Shown here one piece after another: positions 63,877 through 64,000 of a stretch of 64,000 bases of DNA. Below the pieces are notes generated by a model that was not told the origin of the DNA, ran no database searches, and saw only the letters and a program-made list of their open reading frames with translations. Location of the stretch: NCBI GenBank assembly GCA_000333855.2, contig CM007340.1, forward strand, positions 333,396 to 397,395. The letters run 5' to 3'. How positions within the stretch are numbered: position 1 is the first letter of the stretch; each line of letters begins with the position of its first letter. Source of the DNA: Endotrypanum monterogeii. Taxonomy: Eukaryota > Euglenozoa > Kinetoplastea > Trypanosomatida > Trypanosomatidae. The translations under genes and the position numbers were made by a program.

Positions 63877-64000
63877 ATGCACCTCAACCCCCCGCCCGCT
63901 GGAGCCCGTAAGAGGCACGAGCCGACGCGACAGAGAGAGGCCACTGGTAGCGGATACCCGCATATTTACAGACTCAAGGGGCATCGCTCGTTTTATTATT
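63877..64000 (+). CDS. Unknown gene, 5' part only (cut by window edge)
   Basis: From ATG 63877 a frame stays open to the window end (41 codons): it opens with MHLNPPPAGARKRHEP, and SGYPHIYRLKGHRSFYY is the last stretch visible. The same frame is already open from about 63775 and reads like protein before the ATG (GVGGHSLKYLFESSLS), which suggests that the true start may be further upstream or that a frameshift separates it from an earlier frame starting at ATG 63668. A 20-codon upstream open frame begins at ATG 63788. No family was recognised. Confidence 0.45.
   Translation, partial: MHLNPPPAGARKRHEPTRQREATGSGYPHIYRLKGHRSFYY

Overview
The window looks like nuclear DNA of a kinetoplastid, most likely a Leishmania-like trypanosomatid (Leishmaniinae). 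Large intronless genes all lie on the + strand. Coding DNA is GC-rich, and the proteins carry poly-Gln, poly-Ala and Ser/Thr-rich inserts. The genes are separated by long spacers of polypyrimidine tracts and (CA)n, (GT)n and (TA)n microsatellites, as expected of a polycistronic unit processed by trans-splicing and polyadenylation. No promoter, strand switch, telomere, tRNA or rRNA gene was seen. Two assembly gaps (23404-23831 and 45420-45439) sit in AT/CA microsatellites. Genus-level identity is inference.

Layout: 3-335, C-terminal end of a Bfr2/AATF-type ribosome-biogenesis factor (cut by the window edge); 1208-7588, giant THOC2/Tho2-like protein; 8168-9481, divergent cyclophilin-like protein; 10167-12371, zinc-ribbon protein probably sent to the mitochondrion; 15076-20700, AGC-type kinase with an N-myristoylation signal and a split PH domain; 24343-35001, 3552-residue kinase with PAS-like segments and a receiver-like domain; 37657-38691, acireductone dioxygenase fused to a TRP14-like thioredoxin; 40494-42602, PPR-like probable mitochondrial protein; 43518-45020, unknown protein with a C-terminal membrane segment; about 45790-47283, tandem array of a 434-bp non-coding unit; 47758-49899, disordered AT-hook-like protein; 50860-51183, glutaredoxin with a CQFS active site; 53367-56720, disordered unknown protein; 60008-60805, small basic protein; 63877-64000, probable 5' end of another gene.

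The genes do not form a functional operon. Trypanosomatid units carry unrelated genes, and control is expected in the long UTRs, especially the 3.6-kb spacer before the 3552-residue kinase. Loose themes are nuclear RNA metabolism at the left end (AATF, THOC2), two very large signalling kinases in the middle, and mitochondrial/redox functions to the right.

The strongest candidates for new biology are three. First, the PAS/pseudo-receiver/kinase fusion, in which Glu2881 replaces the phospho-accepting Asp. Second, the 434-bp repeat array, which contains a possible box C/D RNA and two mutually exclusive hairpins. Third, a 46-bp near-perfect palindrome at 61722-61767. All protein identities rest on reading motifs by eye; no database search or structure prediction was run.
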